Positions 51,078-61,274 of a DNA stretch of 64,000 bases are shown here, piece by piece. A model generated the notes under the pieces. The model had not been told where the DNA came from. It searched no databases and saw nothing but the letters and a program-made list of their open reading frames with translations. How positions within the stretch are numbered: the first letter of the stretch is position 1; the number at the start of each line of letters is the position of its first letter. The stretch is from Citrobacter amalonaticus (lineage in GTDB: Bacteria > Pseudomonadota > Gammaproteobacteria > Enterobacterales > Enterobacteriaceae), in assembly GCF_002918555.1 (NCBI RefSeq), contig NZ_PQMB01000004.1:176542-240541 (forward strand), written 5' to 3'. The position numbers and the translations under genes are program-made.

Positions 51078-52994
51078 TTATTTTTTGTCTTTCACTTCTT
51101 CAAACTCAGCGTCGACAACATCGTCATCTTTCGCATTGTTTGCAGAAGCATCAGCGGAACCCGCCTGCTGCTGTGCGTGCTGCTGCTGAGCGATTTCCAT
51201 CAGCTTCTGGGAAACCTGCGCCAGCTCCTGCATCTTCGCTTCAATAGCCGCTTTGTCTTCACCTTTCAGAGCCGTTTCCAGTGCGCTCAGTGCAGATTCG
51301 ATAGCCGTTTTGTCGTCTGCCGGCAATTGGTCGCCAGCTTCTTCAACCTGCTTACGAGTACTGTGCAACAGATGGTCGCCCTGGTTGCGGGTCTGAACCA
51401 GCTCTTCAAACTTACGGTCAGATTCTGCGTTCGCTTCTGCTTCACGAACCATTTTCTGAATTTCTTCTTCGTTCAGGCCAGAAGATGCCTTAATGGTGAT
51501 CTTCTGCTCTTTACCGCTGTTTTTGTCTTTCGCGGAAACGTGCAGAATACCGTCGGCATCAATATCGAAGGTCACTTCGATCTGCGGCATGCCGCGCGGC
51601 GCCGGGTTGATACCATCCAGGTTGAACTGACCCAGAGATTTGTTATCAGCCGCACGCTTACGTTCACCCTGCAGCACATGGATGGTTACCGCAGACTGGT
51701 TATCTTCAGCGGTAGAGAACACCTGGCTGTGCTTGGTCGGGATAGTGGTGTTCTTGGTGATAAGCGCCGTCATCACGCCGCCCATCGTTTCGATACCCAG
51801 AGACAGCGGGGTAACGTCGAGCAGCAGAACGTCTTTCACCTCACCGGTCAATACACCGCCCTGAACGGCAGCGCCGATAGCCACGGCTTCATCCGGGTTA
51901 ACATCTTTACGCGGCTCTTTACCAAAGAACTCCGCAACTTTCTTCTGCACCATCGGCATACGTGTCTGACCACCAACGAGGATAACGTCGTTGATATCAG
52001 ATACGGACAGGCCAGCGTCCTGCAGCGCAACTTTCAGCGGCTCGATGGAACGGTTCACCAGGTCTTCGACCAGGCTTTCCAGTTTCGCACGAGTCACTTT
52101 GATGTTCATATGTTTCGGACCAGTGGCGTCTGCGGTGATGTACGGCAGGTTCACGTCGGTCTGCTGAGCGGAAGACAGCTCGATTTTCGCTTTTTCTGCC
52201 GCTTCTTTCAGGCGCTGCATAGCCAGCGGGTCGTTACGCAGGTCAATGCCCTGATCTTTCTTAAATTCTTCGACCAGATAGTTGATCATACGGCTGTCGA
52301 AGTCTTCGCCACCCAGGTGGGTATCACCGTTGGTTGCCAGAACTTCGAAGGTTTTTTCGCCGTCAACTTCGTCGATTTCGATAATAGAGATATCGAAGGT
52401 ACCGCCACCGAGGTCATAAACCGCGATAGTACGGTTGCCGACTTCTTTATCCAGACCATAGGCCAGAGCAGCAGCGGTTGGTTCGTTAATAATACGTTTT
52501 ACTTCCAGACCTGCGATACGACCCGCGTCTTTGGTTGCCTGACGCTGAGCATCGTTGAAGTAAGCAGGTACGGTGATAACCGCTTCAGTTACCGGCTCGC
52601 CGAGATAATCTTCTGCAGTTTTCTTCATTTTCTTCAGCACTTCAGCAGAGATCTGCGGCGGTGCCATTTTCTGACCTTTCACATCAAGCCATGCGTCGCC
52701 GTTGTCGGCGCCGATGATTTTGTACGGCATGATGGAAACATCGCGCTGAACTTCTTCGTCCTGGAAGCGGCGACCAATCAGGCGTTTAATCGCAAACAGG
52801 GTGTTTTGCGGGTTTGTCACTGCCTGACGTTTAGCCGGCTGACCAACCAGAGTTTCACCATCCTGGGTATAGGCAATGATAGAAGGCGTGGTGCGATCGC
52901 CCTCGGCATTCTCCAGCACACGTGCTTGAGTTCCATCCATAATCGCTACACAAGAGTTGGTAGTACCCAGGTCGATACCAATAATTTTACCCAT
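51078..52994 (-). CDS. dnaK: DnaK, Hsp70 chaperone
   Basis: This 638-residue protein has an N-terminal ATPase domain ([46 protein letters not shown]), the [15 protein letters not shown] linker near ~390 and a substrate-binding domain. The C-terminal tail ends [16 protein letters not shown]. It folds and protects proteins and regulates sigma32. It is expressed from heat-shock promoters at 53042-53147. A very long antisense ORF over it is a known DnaK-type shadow. Confidence 0.99.
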   Translation of the reverse strand: MGKIIGIDLGTTNSCVAIMDGTQARVLENAEGDRTTPSIIAYTQDGETLVGQPAKRQAVTNPQNTLFAIKRLIGRRFQDEEVQRDVSIMPYKIIGADNGDAWLDVKGQKMAPPQISAEVLKKMKKTAEDYLGEPVTEAVITVPAYFNDAQRQATKDAGRIAGLEVKRIINEPTAAALAYGLDKEVGNRTIAVYDLGGGTFDISIIEIDEVDGEKTFEVLATNGDTHLGGEDFDSRMINYLVEEFKKDQGIDLRNDPLAMQRLKEAAEKAKIELSSAQQTDVNLPYITADATGPKHMNIKVTRAKLESLVEDLVNRSIEPLKVALQDAGLSVSDINDVILVGGQTRMPMVQKKVAEFFGKEPRKDVNPDEAVAIGAAVQGGVLTGEVKDVLLLDVTPLSLGIETMGGVMTALITKNTTIPTKHSQVFSTAEDNQSAVTIHVLQGERKRAADNKSLGQFNLDGINPAPRGMPQIEVTFDIDADGILHVSAKDKNSGKEQKITIKASSGLNEEEIQKMVREAEANAESDRKFEELVQTRNQGDHLLHSTRKQVEEAGDQLPADDKTAIESALSALETALKGEDKAAIEAKMQELAQVSQKLMEIAQQQHAQQQAGSADASANNAKDDDVVDAEFEEVKDKK

Positions 52995-53041
52995 CTAAAC
53001 GTCTCCACTAAAAATTCGGTCATCATGTGGTTGTGAATCTG

Positions 53042-53068
53042 TAATAAGGGCGAAACATGCGGTTTCAA
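53042..53068 (-). promoter_or_regulatory. dnaK P2-like sigma32 promoter
   Basis: On the minus strand TTGAAACC (53061-53068) is the -35 and CGCCCTTATTA (53042-53052) the -10, giving an RNA start ~40-45 bp upstream of dnaK. This corresponds to dnaKp2 of E. coli. Confidence 0.7.
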
Positions 53069-53115
53069 CTACCCTGAATCGTTTTTTTCAGACTCACTCA
53101 CTGCGGTTGACTACT

Positions 53116-53147
53116 AAATGGGGTCGTAACCCACGTCATCAAGGGGG
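53116..53147 (-). promoter_or_regulatory. dnaK P1-like sigma32 promoter
   Basis: On the minus strand CCCCCTTGATG (53137-53147) and CCCCATTT (53116-53123) reproduce the sigma32 -35 CTTGAAA and -10 CCCCATNT elements with 13-bp spacing, ~120 bp upstream of the dnaK ATG. The sequence is almost identical to E. coli dnaKp1. Confidence 0.85.
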
Positions 53148-53505
53148 AGATGAAAAAAATTTTTATGATTGTGGCTTCCAGGAGCCAAAAAATAGCCACG
53201 GCGGGGGAAAACGCAGAGCCAACACCCGGCAATCATTCAAAACTGGAATGGCAAAAATAAAATCATTCACATAAAAGCAGAAATTCCTGCCAGCGCTTGA
53301 TGACAAAATCGCAGAGCAGGAGGCATTACTGCCGCCGATCATGAAAAACCGTAAGCGGGTAAAAGAGGCGTCGTACCTGCTCTTTCCTGCCCGGAAACCC
53401 GCATTCTGCGCGGCGCTGAGCGGTGTAAAAGCCGCCAGTCCGCACCACCGTCCCTCACAGAATTGCAAATCGCCAGTTTGCGCCAAACGATCGCCGCGCC
53501 CCAGG

Positions 53506-53521
53506 TGTGATAGTCATCACA
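53506..53521. promoter_or_regulatory. perfect CRP site upstream of satP
   Basis: TGTGATAGTCATCACA is an exact TGTGA-N6-TCACA palindrome, 138 bp upstream of satP. Acetate transport by SatP is expected to be under catabolite control. The rest of 53150-53658 shows no gene; a 107-codon antisense frame there looks spurious. Confidence 0.8.
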
Positions 53522-53658
53522 GGGGAAAATAATTCATTTTCCCCTCATCAGATCATAGACAGCCACCCTGCCCCTGATTATTATGCCGCGCCCCAAACTG
53601 AATACCGTTTTTTGGGGAAACTATTTCACCATTCAATCAATGATGATTTTGAGGAATT

Positions 53659-54225
53659 ATGGGCAACACTAAGTTGGCTAACCCGGCACCGCTGGGCCTG
53701 ATGGGCTTCGGCATGACCACCATTCTGCTTAACCTGCACAACGCGGGTTTCTTCGCCCTTGACGGTATTATTCTCGCGATGGGAATTTTCTACGGCGGTA
53801 TCGCGCAAATTTTTGCCGGTCTGCTGGAATACAAAAAAGGCAATACCTTCGGCTTAACCGCATTTACCTCTTACGGTTCTTTCTGGCTGACGCTGGTCGC
53901 GATTCTGCTCATGCCGAAAATGGGTCTGACTGATGCGCCGAACGGACAGTTCCTCGGCGTGTACCTGGGGCTGTGGGGCGTGTTCACTCTGTTTATGTTC
54001 TTCGGCACGCTGAAAGCCGCTCGTGCATTACAGTTCGTCTTCCTGAGCCTGACCGTCCTGTTCGCCCTGCTGGCCGTTGGCAACATCGCAGGTAACGAAG
54101 CGGTGATCCATGTTGCAGGTTGGGTTGGCTTAGTGTGTGGTGCCAGCGCCATCTACCTGGCGATGGGTGAAGTGCTGAACGAACAGTTTGGTCGTACTAT
54201 CCTGCCAATCGGTGAAACGCACTAA
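53659..54225 (+). CDS. satP: SatP (YaaH), succinate-acetate/proton symporter
   Basis: This 188-residue, six-TM AceTr (GPR1/FUN34/YaaH) family protein has the signature [20 protein letters not shown] at residues 8-27. It imports acetate and succinate with protons. It is encoded on the plus strand, opposite to dnaKJ, with a perfect CRP site upstream and a strong bidirectional terminator downstream. It matches E. coli SatP almost residue for residue. Confidence 0.97.
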   Translation: MGNTKLANPAPLGLMGFGMTTILLNLHNAGFFALDGIILAMGIFYGGIAQIFAGLLEYKKGNTFGLTAFTSYGSFWLTLVAILLMPKMGLTDAPNGQFLGVYLGLWGVFTLFMFFGTLKAARALQFVFLSLTVLFALLAVGNIAGNEAVIHVAGWVGLVCGASAIYLAMGEVLNEQFGRTILPIGETH

Positions 54226-54227
54226 TC

Positions 54228-54255
54228 TTTTATCCCCCCGCAAGGGGGGATAAAA
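54228..54255. terminator. bidirectional terminator between satP and the MHS transporter gene
   Basis: TTTTATCCCCCC and GGGGGGATAAAA form a perfect 12-bp stem around GCAA. The T and A flanks let it stop both convergent transcripts. Confidence 0.93.
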
Positions 54256-54256
54256 T

Positions 54257-55564
54257 TTACAGACGCTGTAAGTCCGCTTGCATCTGCGTATCTCGGTAAT
54301 AAATATCCTGGCGCAGCCAAATCCCTAACCCCAGTCCCATCAGCGATAGCGCCAATACGTACCACGCCGGAGCCATTGGCGATATCCCCATCAACATCGT
54401 GACCGCAATGGGCGTCAGACCGCCAAAAATGGCATAAGAGACGTTATAAGAAAAAGAGATACCGGTGAAGCGGACTTCTGCCGGGAAGGCACGCACCATC
54501 ACATAAGGTACGGCCCCCACCACGCCAACGCACAACCCCACCAGCCCATATAAAAGGAACAACTGCTGCGGATGCGCTCCCACCAGGTGATAGAAAAACC
54601 AGCTTGAGCAGGCCAGCAAAATACTGCCGACAATAAAGGTCTTGCTGGCGCCAAAACGATCCACCACAAATCCCGCTAGCAGACAGCCGAGACACAACAT
54701 GATGGTCGCCACGCTGTTGGCCTGCAGGGTCAGGGCCGGAGCAAATCCATACTGTTTTTGCAGCCAAACGGGTGACATCAGAATCACCACCACAATGCCA
54801 GCCGAGAGTAGCCAGGTCAGCAACATTGAAATAATGACCGCTTTTTTATGGTTGATGACCACCGCCTTCACCGGGAGTTCCTGCGCCAGCGCCTTACGCT
54901 GTTGCATCTCCAGGAAGATCGGCGTCTCCTGCAACCAGCGCCGCAGATACATTGCCACCAGGCCAAAAATACCGCCGAGCAGGAACGGAATTCGCCAGCC
55001 GTAATCATGTACTGCCTGTTGGGTCAAACTGGTGTTAACCAGCGTCGCCACCACTGAGCCAAGCAGGATCCCAATCGTCAGCCCGGCAGTCAACGTGCCG
55101 CAAGCGATACCAATACGACGTTCAGGAACATGCTCCGCCACAAACACCCATGCCCCCGGGACTTCTCCGCCAATTGCTGCCCCCTGCAAAACGCGCATCA
55201 GCAGCAGTAAGAGTGGTGCGACAATACCGATGGAGGCATAGGTGGGCAACAAACCAATTGCCAGGGTGGGAACCGCCATTAATAAGATGCTCAGGGTGAA
55301 CATCTTTTTACGTCCGACCAGGTCGCCAAAATGGGCCATAACGATGCCACCCAGCGGGCGCGCCAGATAGCCAGCGGCAAAAATACCGAAGGTTTGCACC
55401 TGGCGGAGCCATTCGGGGATGTCAGGCGGGAAGAACAGTTCCCCCACCACGGCGGCAAAGAAGACAAAGATAATGAAGTCATAAAACTCAAGCGCGCCAC
55501 CCAGCGCAGCCAGAGTGAGCGTCTTATAATCCTGACGATTCAGAAGTCGTGAGTGTTGTGACAT
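54257..55564 (-). CDS. MHS-family MFS transporter, substrate unknown
   Basis: This 435-residue, 12-TM protein of the metabolite:H+ symporter branch has GALEFYDFIIFVFFAAVVGE (TM1) and ARPLGGIVMAHFGDLVGRKK (TM2-3 with the MFS A-motif). The GAAIGGEVPGAWVFVAEHVP stretch is typical of citrate, proline/betaine and shikimate transporters of this clade. It ends two bases after the shared terminator. E. coli K-12 lacks it between satP and mog, whereas related enterobacteria may carry it. Its substrate cannot be read from the sequence. Confidence 0.88.
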   Translation of the reverse strand: MSQHSRLLNRQDYKTLTLAALGGALEFYDFIIFVFFAAVVGELFFPPDIPEWLRQVQTFGIFAAGYLARPLGGIVMAHFGDLVGRKKMFTLSILLMAVPTLAIGLLPTYASIGIVAPLLLLLMRVLQGAAIGGEVPGAWVFVAEHVPERRIGIACGTLTAGLTIGILLGSVVATLVNTSLTQQAVHDYGWRIPFLLGGIFGLVAMYLRRWLQETPIFLEMQQRKALAQELPVKAVVINHKKAVIISMLLTWLLSAGIVVVILMSPVWLQKQYGFAPALTLQANSVATIMLCLGCLLAGFVVDRFGASKTFIVGSILLACSSWFFYHLVGAHPQQLFLLYGLVGLCVGVVGAVPYVMVRAFPAEVRFTGISFSYNVSYAIFGGLTPIAVTMLMGISPMAPAWYVLALSLMGLGLGIWLRQDIYYRDTQMQADLQRL

Positions 55565-55686
55565 AGCAATCCATGAGTCAGTGGAGTAAAGAAGGTGTTT
55601 ACGATGACTGTAAATTAAAAATTACTATATCGTAAACAATTCAACACTCCACCTGTGCCATCACTTATCTCACAAAAAGGTCAAAT

Positions 55687-56274
55687 TCAGGTGTTTGTGT
55701 CGCGCATTGCGCTTTTAGGACGGAAAGATGCTACCACGCCGGGCGAAGTCTCCACATAAGGCCCATCGAGCAACTGTATACAATACGGTACACTGGCAAA
55801 AATCCCTGGCACAAGGACTTTCCCCTCAGCATCCTTCACCCCTTCAAGGGTCTCTTTAATGGATTTTGGCTGTCCGGGTAAATTGAGGATCAGCGCCTGC
55901 TTGCGGATCACGCCAACCTGACGTGAGAGGATCGCCGTCGGCACAAAGTGCAGGCTGATCTGGCGCATCTGTTCACCAAATCCGGGCATCTGCCTGTCGG
56001 CCACCGCCAGCGTGGCGTCGGGTGTCACATCACGACGCGCGGGTCCGGTACCGCCGGTTGTCAGCACCAGATGACAACTCATCTCATCCACCAGCTCGCA
56101 CAGCGTTTGCTCGATAATCGCCTGCTCGTCTGGAATAAGACGGGTTTGGACTTCAAAAGGCGTCGTCAGCGCCGCTGCCAGCCACTCTTCCAGCGCCGGA
56201 ATACCTTTATCCTGATAAACACCGCTGGAGGCGCGGTCAGAAACAGAAACTAAACCAATACGTAAGGTGTTCAT
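55687..56274 (-). CDS. mog: MogA, molybdopterin adenylyltransferase
   Basis: This 195-residue protein of the MoaB/Mog family has LVLTTGGTGPARRDVTPDAT (~69-88), the nucleotide/molybdopterin-binding loop. It adenylylates molybdopterin before molybdate insertion. Colinear with talB on the minus strand, with a 110-bp gap, as in E. coli. Confidence 0.96.
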   Translation of the reverse strand: MNTLRIGLVSVSDRASSGVYQDKGIPALEEWLAAALTTPFEVQTRLIPDEQAIIEQTLCELVDEMSCHLVLTTGGTGPARRDVTPDATLAVADRQMPGFGEQMRQISLHFVPTAILSRQVGVIRKQALILNLPGQPKSIKETLEGVKDAEGKVLVPGIFASVPYCIQLLDGPYVETSPGVVASFRPKSAMRDTNT

Positions 56275-56384
56275 GATTAATCCGTTTAAACAGTCTCGTT
56301 AAACAGAATGATACACTGCGAGAGGAAGGACAGACAGGTTTCAGAAGAGGTAGCGTGACCGGTGTATCGGCCACGCCGCAATGA

Positions 56385-57338
56385 TTACAGCAGATCGCCG
56401 ATCATTTTTTCCAGTTTTTCCTGGTCTACAGCAAACTTACGGATGCCGTCAGCCAGTTTATCCACTGCCATCGGATCCTGGTTGTGCTGCCACAGGAACT
56501 CAGACTCAGTGATGCGTTCCGGACGTGCTTTTACTTCGCCGGAGAAAGAGAGTTTGCGTTCGATAGCGCCTTCGCTTTCTGCCAGCTCTTTCAACAGCGC
56601 CGGGGCGATAGTCAGACGATCGCAGCCTGCCAGCTCAAGGATTTCGCCCATGTTACGGAAGCTTGCGCCCATAACGACAGTTTCGTAACCGTGCTGTTTG
56701 TAGTACTCGTAGATTTCAGTTACGGAAACCACGCCTGGATCTTCAGCCGGTGCGTAATCTTTCTTGTCGGTATTGGCTTTGTACCAGTCCAGAATACGAC
56801 CCACAAACGGAGAGATCAGGTAAACGCCCGCTTCGGCACATGCACGCGCCTGCGCGAAAGAGAACAGCAGCGTCAGGTTACAGTTGATGCCCTCTTTTTC
56901 CAGCTGCTCAGCGGCACGAATCCCCTGCCAGGTGGAAGCCAGTTTGATCAGGATACGATCGTTGCTGATACCGGCATCGTTGTAGAGCTTGATGATGCGT
57001 TTTGCTTTTGCAATAGACGCTTCGGTGTCGTAAGACAGGCGAGCATCCACTTCAGTGGAGATACGACCTGGAACCAGTTTAAGGATCTCCAGACCAATGT
57101 TCACCGCCAGCTTGTCCGTTGCGTCAACAACCTGCTGCGCACGGTCACTGCTCTGCTGCTTAGCCCAGGCAACAGCATCGTCAATCAGCTTGCGATATTC
57201 CGGGATCTGGGCGGCGTTAAGAATAAGAGAAGGGTTGGTTGTGGCATCCTGCGGCTGGTACAGCTTCATTGCCGCGATGTCTCCGGTGTCGGCCACCACG
57301 GTGGTGAACTGACGAAGGGAGGTCAATTTGTCCGTCAT
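56385..57338 (-). CDS. talB: TalB, transaldolase B
   Basis: This 317-residue (beta/alpha)8 enzyme starts [20 protein letters not shown]. The Schiff-base Lys132 is in [12 protein letters not shown], and Asp17 and Glu96 are in place. It interconverts sedoheptulose 7-phosphate plus glyceraldehyde 3-phosphate with erythrose 4-phosphate plus fructose 6-phosphate in the pentose phosphate pathway. I chose the ATG at 57336-57338 over one 27 codons upstream because it gives the family length. Confidence 0.98.
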   Translation of the reverse strand: MTDKLTSLRQFTTVVADTGDIAAMKLYQPQDATTNPSLILNAAQIPEYRKLIDDAVAWAKQQSSDRAQQVVDATDKLAVNIGLEILKLVPGRISTEVDARLSYDTEASIAKAKRIIKLYNDAGISNDRILIKLASTWQGIRAAEQLEKEGINCNLTLLFSFAQARACAEAGVYLISPFVGRILDWYKANTDKKDYAPAEDPGVVSVTEIYEYYKQHGYETVVMGASFRNMGEILELAGCDRLTIAPALLKELAESEGAIERKLSFSGEVKARPERITESEFLWQHNQDPMAVDKLADGIRKFAVDQEKLEKMIGDLL

Positions 57339-57608
57339 GATAGTATTTCTCGTTAAACAGCTTGTTAGGGGGATGTAACCGGTCTGCCCTGATGATAACA
57401 CGACGCAGTGACAGCGCAACCGCAGACAACGCGGTTATTGCGCAACGCGGTTTTTCGCTCCACCTTGACCCCACACGGCATTACGCAGAATGCTCTCGTG
57501 TATGATAGCGCTCAGCTATCAATCGCCTAATAACGTTTATACTGTTCATGATTTGGTAACGCTTACACAGGATTGTCAGGCGTACCGGCAACAACAAGAG
57601 GGATGTTA

Positions 57609-59039
57609 ATGCCTGATTTCTTCACCTTTATCAGCGACGTGCTCTGGGGATCGGTGATGATCTACCTGCTTTTTGGCGCAGGTTGTTGGTTTACTTACCG
57701 CACAGGGTTCGTGCAGTTTCGCTACATCCGTCATTTCAGCAAAAGTTTGAAAAATAGCATTAGCCCGCAGCCTGGGGGATTAACGTCGTTTCAGGCACTG
57801 TGTACCAGCCTGGCGGCGCGAATTGGTAGCGGCAACCTTGCCGGTGTGGCGTTGGCGATTACCGCGGGTGGCCCCGGTGCCATTTTCTGGATGTGGGTAG
57901 CGGCGCTGATCGGGATGGCGACGTCGTTTGCCGAATGCTCACTGGCACAACTTTATAAAGAACGTGATGCCAGCGGCCAGTTTCGCGGCGGCCCGGCATG
58001 GTACATGACTCGCGGATTGGGTATGCGCTGGATGGGCGTGCTTTTCGCCATTTTCCTGCTTATCGCCTATGGGCTGGTGTTCAACAGCGTGCAGGCGAAC
58101 TCGATTTCCCGCGCATTTCATTTCGCCTTCGATTTCCCACCGATCGTGTCGGGTATTGCATTGGCGTTTTTTACCCTGCTGGTCATTATGCGCGGGATCA
58201 AAGGCGTTGCGCGAATAATGCGGTGGTTTGTGCCCATGATGACTCTGCTGTGGGTTGCCACCAGCCTGATTATTTGTCTGCTGCACATCAGTGAACTTCC
58301 TGGCATCATTGTATCTATTGTGAAAAGCGCGTTCGGCTGGCAGGAGGCCGTCGGCGGCGCGGCTGGCTATACGCTCAGTCAGGCCATTACCAGCGGCTTT
58401 CAGCGCAGCATGTTTTCCAACGAAGCCGGTATGGGCTCAACACCGAATGCGGCAGCGGCGGCGGCATCCTGGCCCCCACACCCTGCCGCACAAGGGATCG
58501 TGCAGATGATCGGCATTTTTATCGACACGCTAATTGTCTGTAGCGCCACCGCCATGCTTGTTCTGCTGGCGGGCAACGGCACGGCCTACGCCCCCATGGA
58601 GGGCATTCAGTTAGTTCAGAGAGCAATGAATACGCTGGCAGGAAGCTGGGGAGCCGGGTTTGTCGCCATTATCATGGTTTTGTTCGGCTTCAGCTCGATA
58701 GTTGCTAACTATATTTACGCAGAAAATAATCTCTATTTCCTGCGACTGAACAACATCAGAATCATTTGGACTTTGCGGATAATAACCTGTAGTACCGTGA
58801 TTGCGGGAACATTACTCAGCTTCCCTCTGCTCTGGCAGCTGGCCGATATTATTATGGCCTGCATGGCGATCACTAACCTGACGGCGATTTTACTGCTTTC
58901 GCCGGTGGTGCATACCATTGCCAGCGACTATCTGCGTCAACGAAAACTCGGCGTATCGCCTGTCTTCGACCCGTTACGTTATCCGGATATTGAACAACAG
59001 CTAGCACCGGATACCTGGGATGATCTGACACGGAACTAA
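57609..59039 (+). CDS. yaaJ: YaaJ, AGCS-family amino-acid:sodium symporter
   Basis: This 476-residue, ~10-TM protein starts MPDFFTFISDVLWGSVMIYL. It has the AGCS motifs SLAARIGSGNLAGVALAITA and FSNEAGMGSTPNAAAAAASW. It probably takes up alanine or glycine with Na+. The ATG at 57609 gives the E. coli length. It is divergent from talB across ~270 bp that carries both promoters and no other visible gene. Confidence 0.93.
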   Translation: MPDFFTFISDVLWGSVMIYLLFGAGCWFTYRTGFVQFRYIRHFSKSLKNSISPQPGGLTSFQALCTSLAARIGSGNLAGVALAITAGGPGAIFWMWVAALIGMATSFAECSLAQLYKERDASGQFRGGPAWYMTRGLGMRWMGVLFAIFLLIAYGLVFNSVQANSISRAFHFAFDFPPIVSGIALAFFTLLVIMRGIKGVARIMRWFVPMMTLLWVATSLIICLLHISELPGIIVSIVKSAFGWQEAVGGAAGYTLSQAITSGFQRSMFSNEAGMGSTPNAAAAAASWPPHPAAQGIVQMIGIFIDTLIVCSATAMLVLLAGNGTAYAPMEGIQLVQRAMNTLAGSWGAGFVAIIMVLFGFSSIVANYIYAENNLYFLRLNNIRIIWTLRIITCSTVIAGTLLSFPLLWQLADIIMACMAITNLTAILLLSPVVHTIASDYLRQRKLGVSPVFDPLRYPDIEQQLAPDTWDDLTRN

Positions 59040-59108
59040 TCGCAACTATCGATCAACCCGGTCGTGTTTTTTGCTAAAGTCGCAGTAAATTTCCTGCAAG
59101 GACTGGAT

Positions 59109-59882
59109 ATGCTGATTCTGATTTCACCGGCGAAAACGCTCGACTACCAAAGCCCACTGGCCACCACACATTATACGCAACCAGAGCTGCTGGATTACTC
59201 CCGGCAGCTTATCCACGAGGCGCGCAAGCTATCAGCTCCGCAGATCAAAAAATTGATGGGGATCAGTGATAAGCTCGCCGACCTGAATGCTACCCGCTTT
59301 CACGACTGGCAGCCCGACTTTACCCCAGAAAATGCGCGTCAGGCGATCCTCGCATTCAAAGGCGATGTATACACCGGATTACAGGCGGAGACCTTCAGCG
59401 AAGCAGATTTTGATTTTGCCCAACAGCATCTGCGCATGCTTTCCGGACTGTATGGTGTTCTTCGCCCGCTGGATCTCATGCAGCCCTACCGTCTGGAGAT
59501 GGGCATTCGTCTTGAGAACGCCAAAGGAAAGGATCTCTACCAGTTCTGGGGCGATATCATTACCGATAAACTCAATGAAGCACTGGCAGCACAAGGCGAC
59601 CAGGTGGTGATCAACCTTGCTTCAGATGAATACTTCAGATCCGTGAAGCCGCCAAAACTGAAAGGCGAGTTGATTAAGCCAGTTTTCCTCGACGAGAAGA
59701 ACGGCAAGTTTAAAGTCATCAGCTTTTACGCCAAAAAAGCACGCGGACTAATGAGTCGTTACATTATTGAAAATCGTCTGACCAGGCCGGAGCAGCTTAC
59801 CGCGTTTAACAGCGAAGGCTATTTCTTTGATGAAGAAACGTCAGGAAATGGCGAGCTGGTGTTTAAGCGTCAGGAACAGTAA
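59109..59882 (+). CDS. yaaA: YaaA, peroxide-stress resistance protein
   Basis: This 257-residue DUF328/UPF0246 protein starts [20 protein letters not shown] and has the conserved [20 protein letters not shown] segment. E. coli YaaA lowers intracellular free iron under H2O2 stress and belongs to the OxyR regulon. A 15-codon longer in-frame start lacks a ribosome site. It is convergent with thrC. The yaaX gene seen next to it in E. coli is absent here and REP elements take its place. Confidence 0.94.
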   Translation: MLILISPAKTLDYQSPLATTHYTQPELLDYSRQLIHEARKLSAPQIKKLMGISDKLADLNATRFHDWQPDFTPENARQAILAFKGDVYTGLQAETFSEADFDFAQQHLRMLSGLYGVLRPLDLMQPYRLEMGIRLENAKGKDLYQFWGDIITDKLNEALAAQGDQVVINLASDEYFRSVKPPKLKGELIKPVFLDEKNGKFKVISFYAKKARGLMSRYIIENRLTRPEQLTAFNSEGYFFDEETSGNGELVFKRQEQ

Positions 59883-59892
59883 TGCCATTGAC

Positions 59893-59969
59893 TGTAGGCC
59901 CGGTAAGCGAAAGCGCCGCCGGGCAGTACAGGCATTGCCGGATGGCGACGCACGCGTCTTATCCGGCTA
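59893..59969. repeat. BIME between yaaA and thrC
   Basis: Two REP-type stems (TGTAGGCCCGGTAAGCGAAA, GCGCCGCCGGGC and TGCCGGATGGCGACGCACGC, GTCTTATCCGGC) fill the convergent gap. The first is of the shorter Y-type pairing CCCGG/CCGGG. Confidence 0.8.
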
Positions 59970-59984
59970 ACAGCGGCATACCGA

Positions 59985-61271
59985 TTATCGACGAGTCATC
60001 ATAAACTGACGCAACGCCGCAAAATCGGCTGGCAGATTATGTGAAAGCAACGGCAGATCGGCACGATCCGCCAGCTCTTTTGGCAGATCCAACGCTTCAC
60101 CAAGGATGGCTTCCACACTCTCTTTAAACTTCGCCGGATGTGCCGTTCCAAGGAACAGGCCGTATTCGCCCGGATTAAGCCGATCGCGCAGTGCGCGATA
60201 CGCCACGGCGGCATGCGGCTCAGAGAGGTATCCCTTCGCCTGTAGCTCGCGCATCGTCTCTTGCGTGGTTGCATCATCCACTGCCGCATAGCCCAGCTCG
60301 TTAAGCCGCCAGATTTTGCGGCGGAACAACTCTTCCACCCGCGGCCAGTTGTTCGGCTGGCTAACGTCCATGGCATTCGACAAGGTTGCCTGCGTCGCCT
60401 TCGGTGCCCACTGACCCTCCTGCAGAAAACGCGGCACCGTATCATTGACGTTGGTAGCAGCAATAAAGCGTTTCACGGGTAACCCCAACGACTTCGCCAG
60501 CAGCCCTGCCGTCAGGTCGCCAAAGTTACCGCTCGGCACGGAGATGACCAGTTGGTTACGCGCTTCCTGCGGCAGTTGCGCAACAGCTTCGAAGTAGTAA
60601 CAGATCTGTGCCAGCAGACGGCTGATGTTGATGGAGTTGGCAGAGTTCAGCCCCAGCGCGACTTTCAGCTCTTCATCGTCAAAAGCCTGTTTCACCAGCG
60701 CCTGGCAAGCGTCGAAGTCGCCGTCGATCGCCACGGTTTCAATGTTGCCCCCCAGAGTACAGAACAGCTTCTCCTGCAACGGGCTGATCTTACCGCGTGG
60801 GTAGAGGATCACCACCCGAACATTCTTCAGTCCATAAAATGCATGCGCCACGGCGGCGCCGGTATCTCCAGAGGTCGCCGTTAAGATAGTAACCGGTTTA
60901 TCGCCGCTGATATGGGTGAGCATTTGCGCCATAAAACGACCGCCGAAGTCTTTAAACGCCAGCGTCGGACCGTGGAACAGCTCCAGGCAGCCAATATCGC
61001 TTTCCACCTGGGCGACAGGTGCCGGGAAAGCAAACGCCGCACGCACGCGCTCTTCCAGGATCTCCTGCGGGATTTCATCACCAATAAAGGCAGAGAGGAT
61101 CTTTGCGCTGCGGCTCACGAAGTCCAGACTCAGCATCTCATCCACTTCTGAGAGGTTAAATTCCGGCAGTTCGTGCGGAAAAAACAATCCCTGGTTCTTG
61201 CCGAGTCCCTGCGTGACGGCCTGCGCAAAGCTGACCTGCTCATTGTGATCTTTCAGATTATAGAGTTTCAT
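59985..61271 (-). CDS. thrC: ThrC, threonine synthase
   Basis: This 428-residue PLP enzyme has the cofactor Lys107 in FHGPTLAFKDFGGRFMAQML and the phosphate-binding SVPSGNFGDLTAG (~248-260). It converts O-phosphohomoserine to threonine. It is the last gene of thrLABC, 3 bp after thrB. No strong terminator is visible before the REP cluster. Confidence 0.98.
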   Translation of the reverse strand: MKLYNLKDHNEQVSFAQAVTQGLGKNQGLFFPHELPEFNLSEVDEMLSLDFVSRSAKILSAFIGDEIPQEILEERVRAAFAFPAPVAQVESDIGCLELFHGPTLAFKDFGGRFMAQMLTHISGDKPVTILTATSGDTGAAVAHAFYGLKNVRVVILYPRGKISPLQEKLFCTLGGNIETVAIDGDFDACQALVKQAFDDEELKVALGLNSANSINISRLLAQICYYFEAVAQLPQEARNQLVISVPSGNFGDLTAGLLAKSLGLPVKRFIAATNVNDTVPRFLQEGQWAPKATQATLSNAMDVSQPNNWPRVEELFRRKIWRLNELGYAAVDDATTQETMRELQAKGYLSEPHAAVAYRALRDRLNPGEYGLFLGTAHPAKFKESVEAILGEALDLPKELADRADLPLLSHNLPADFAALRQFMMTRR

Positions 61272-61274
61272 TAA

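Noticed and set aside
51048-53036. 662-codon plus-strand ORF opposite dnaK
   Set aside because: This is the well-known long antisense frame of dnaK genes (Phe/Arg/His-rich, no domain), produced by codon usage.
53163-53486. 107-codon minus-strand ORF between dnaK and satP
   Set aside because: No homology that I recognise, mixed composition and overlap with the satP control region; probably non-coding.
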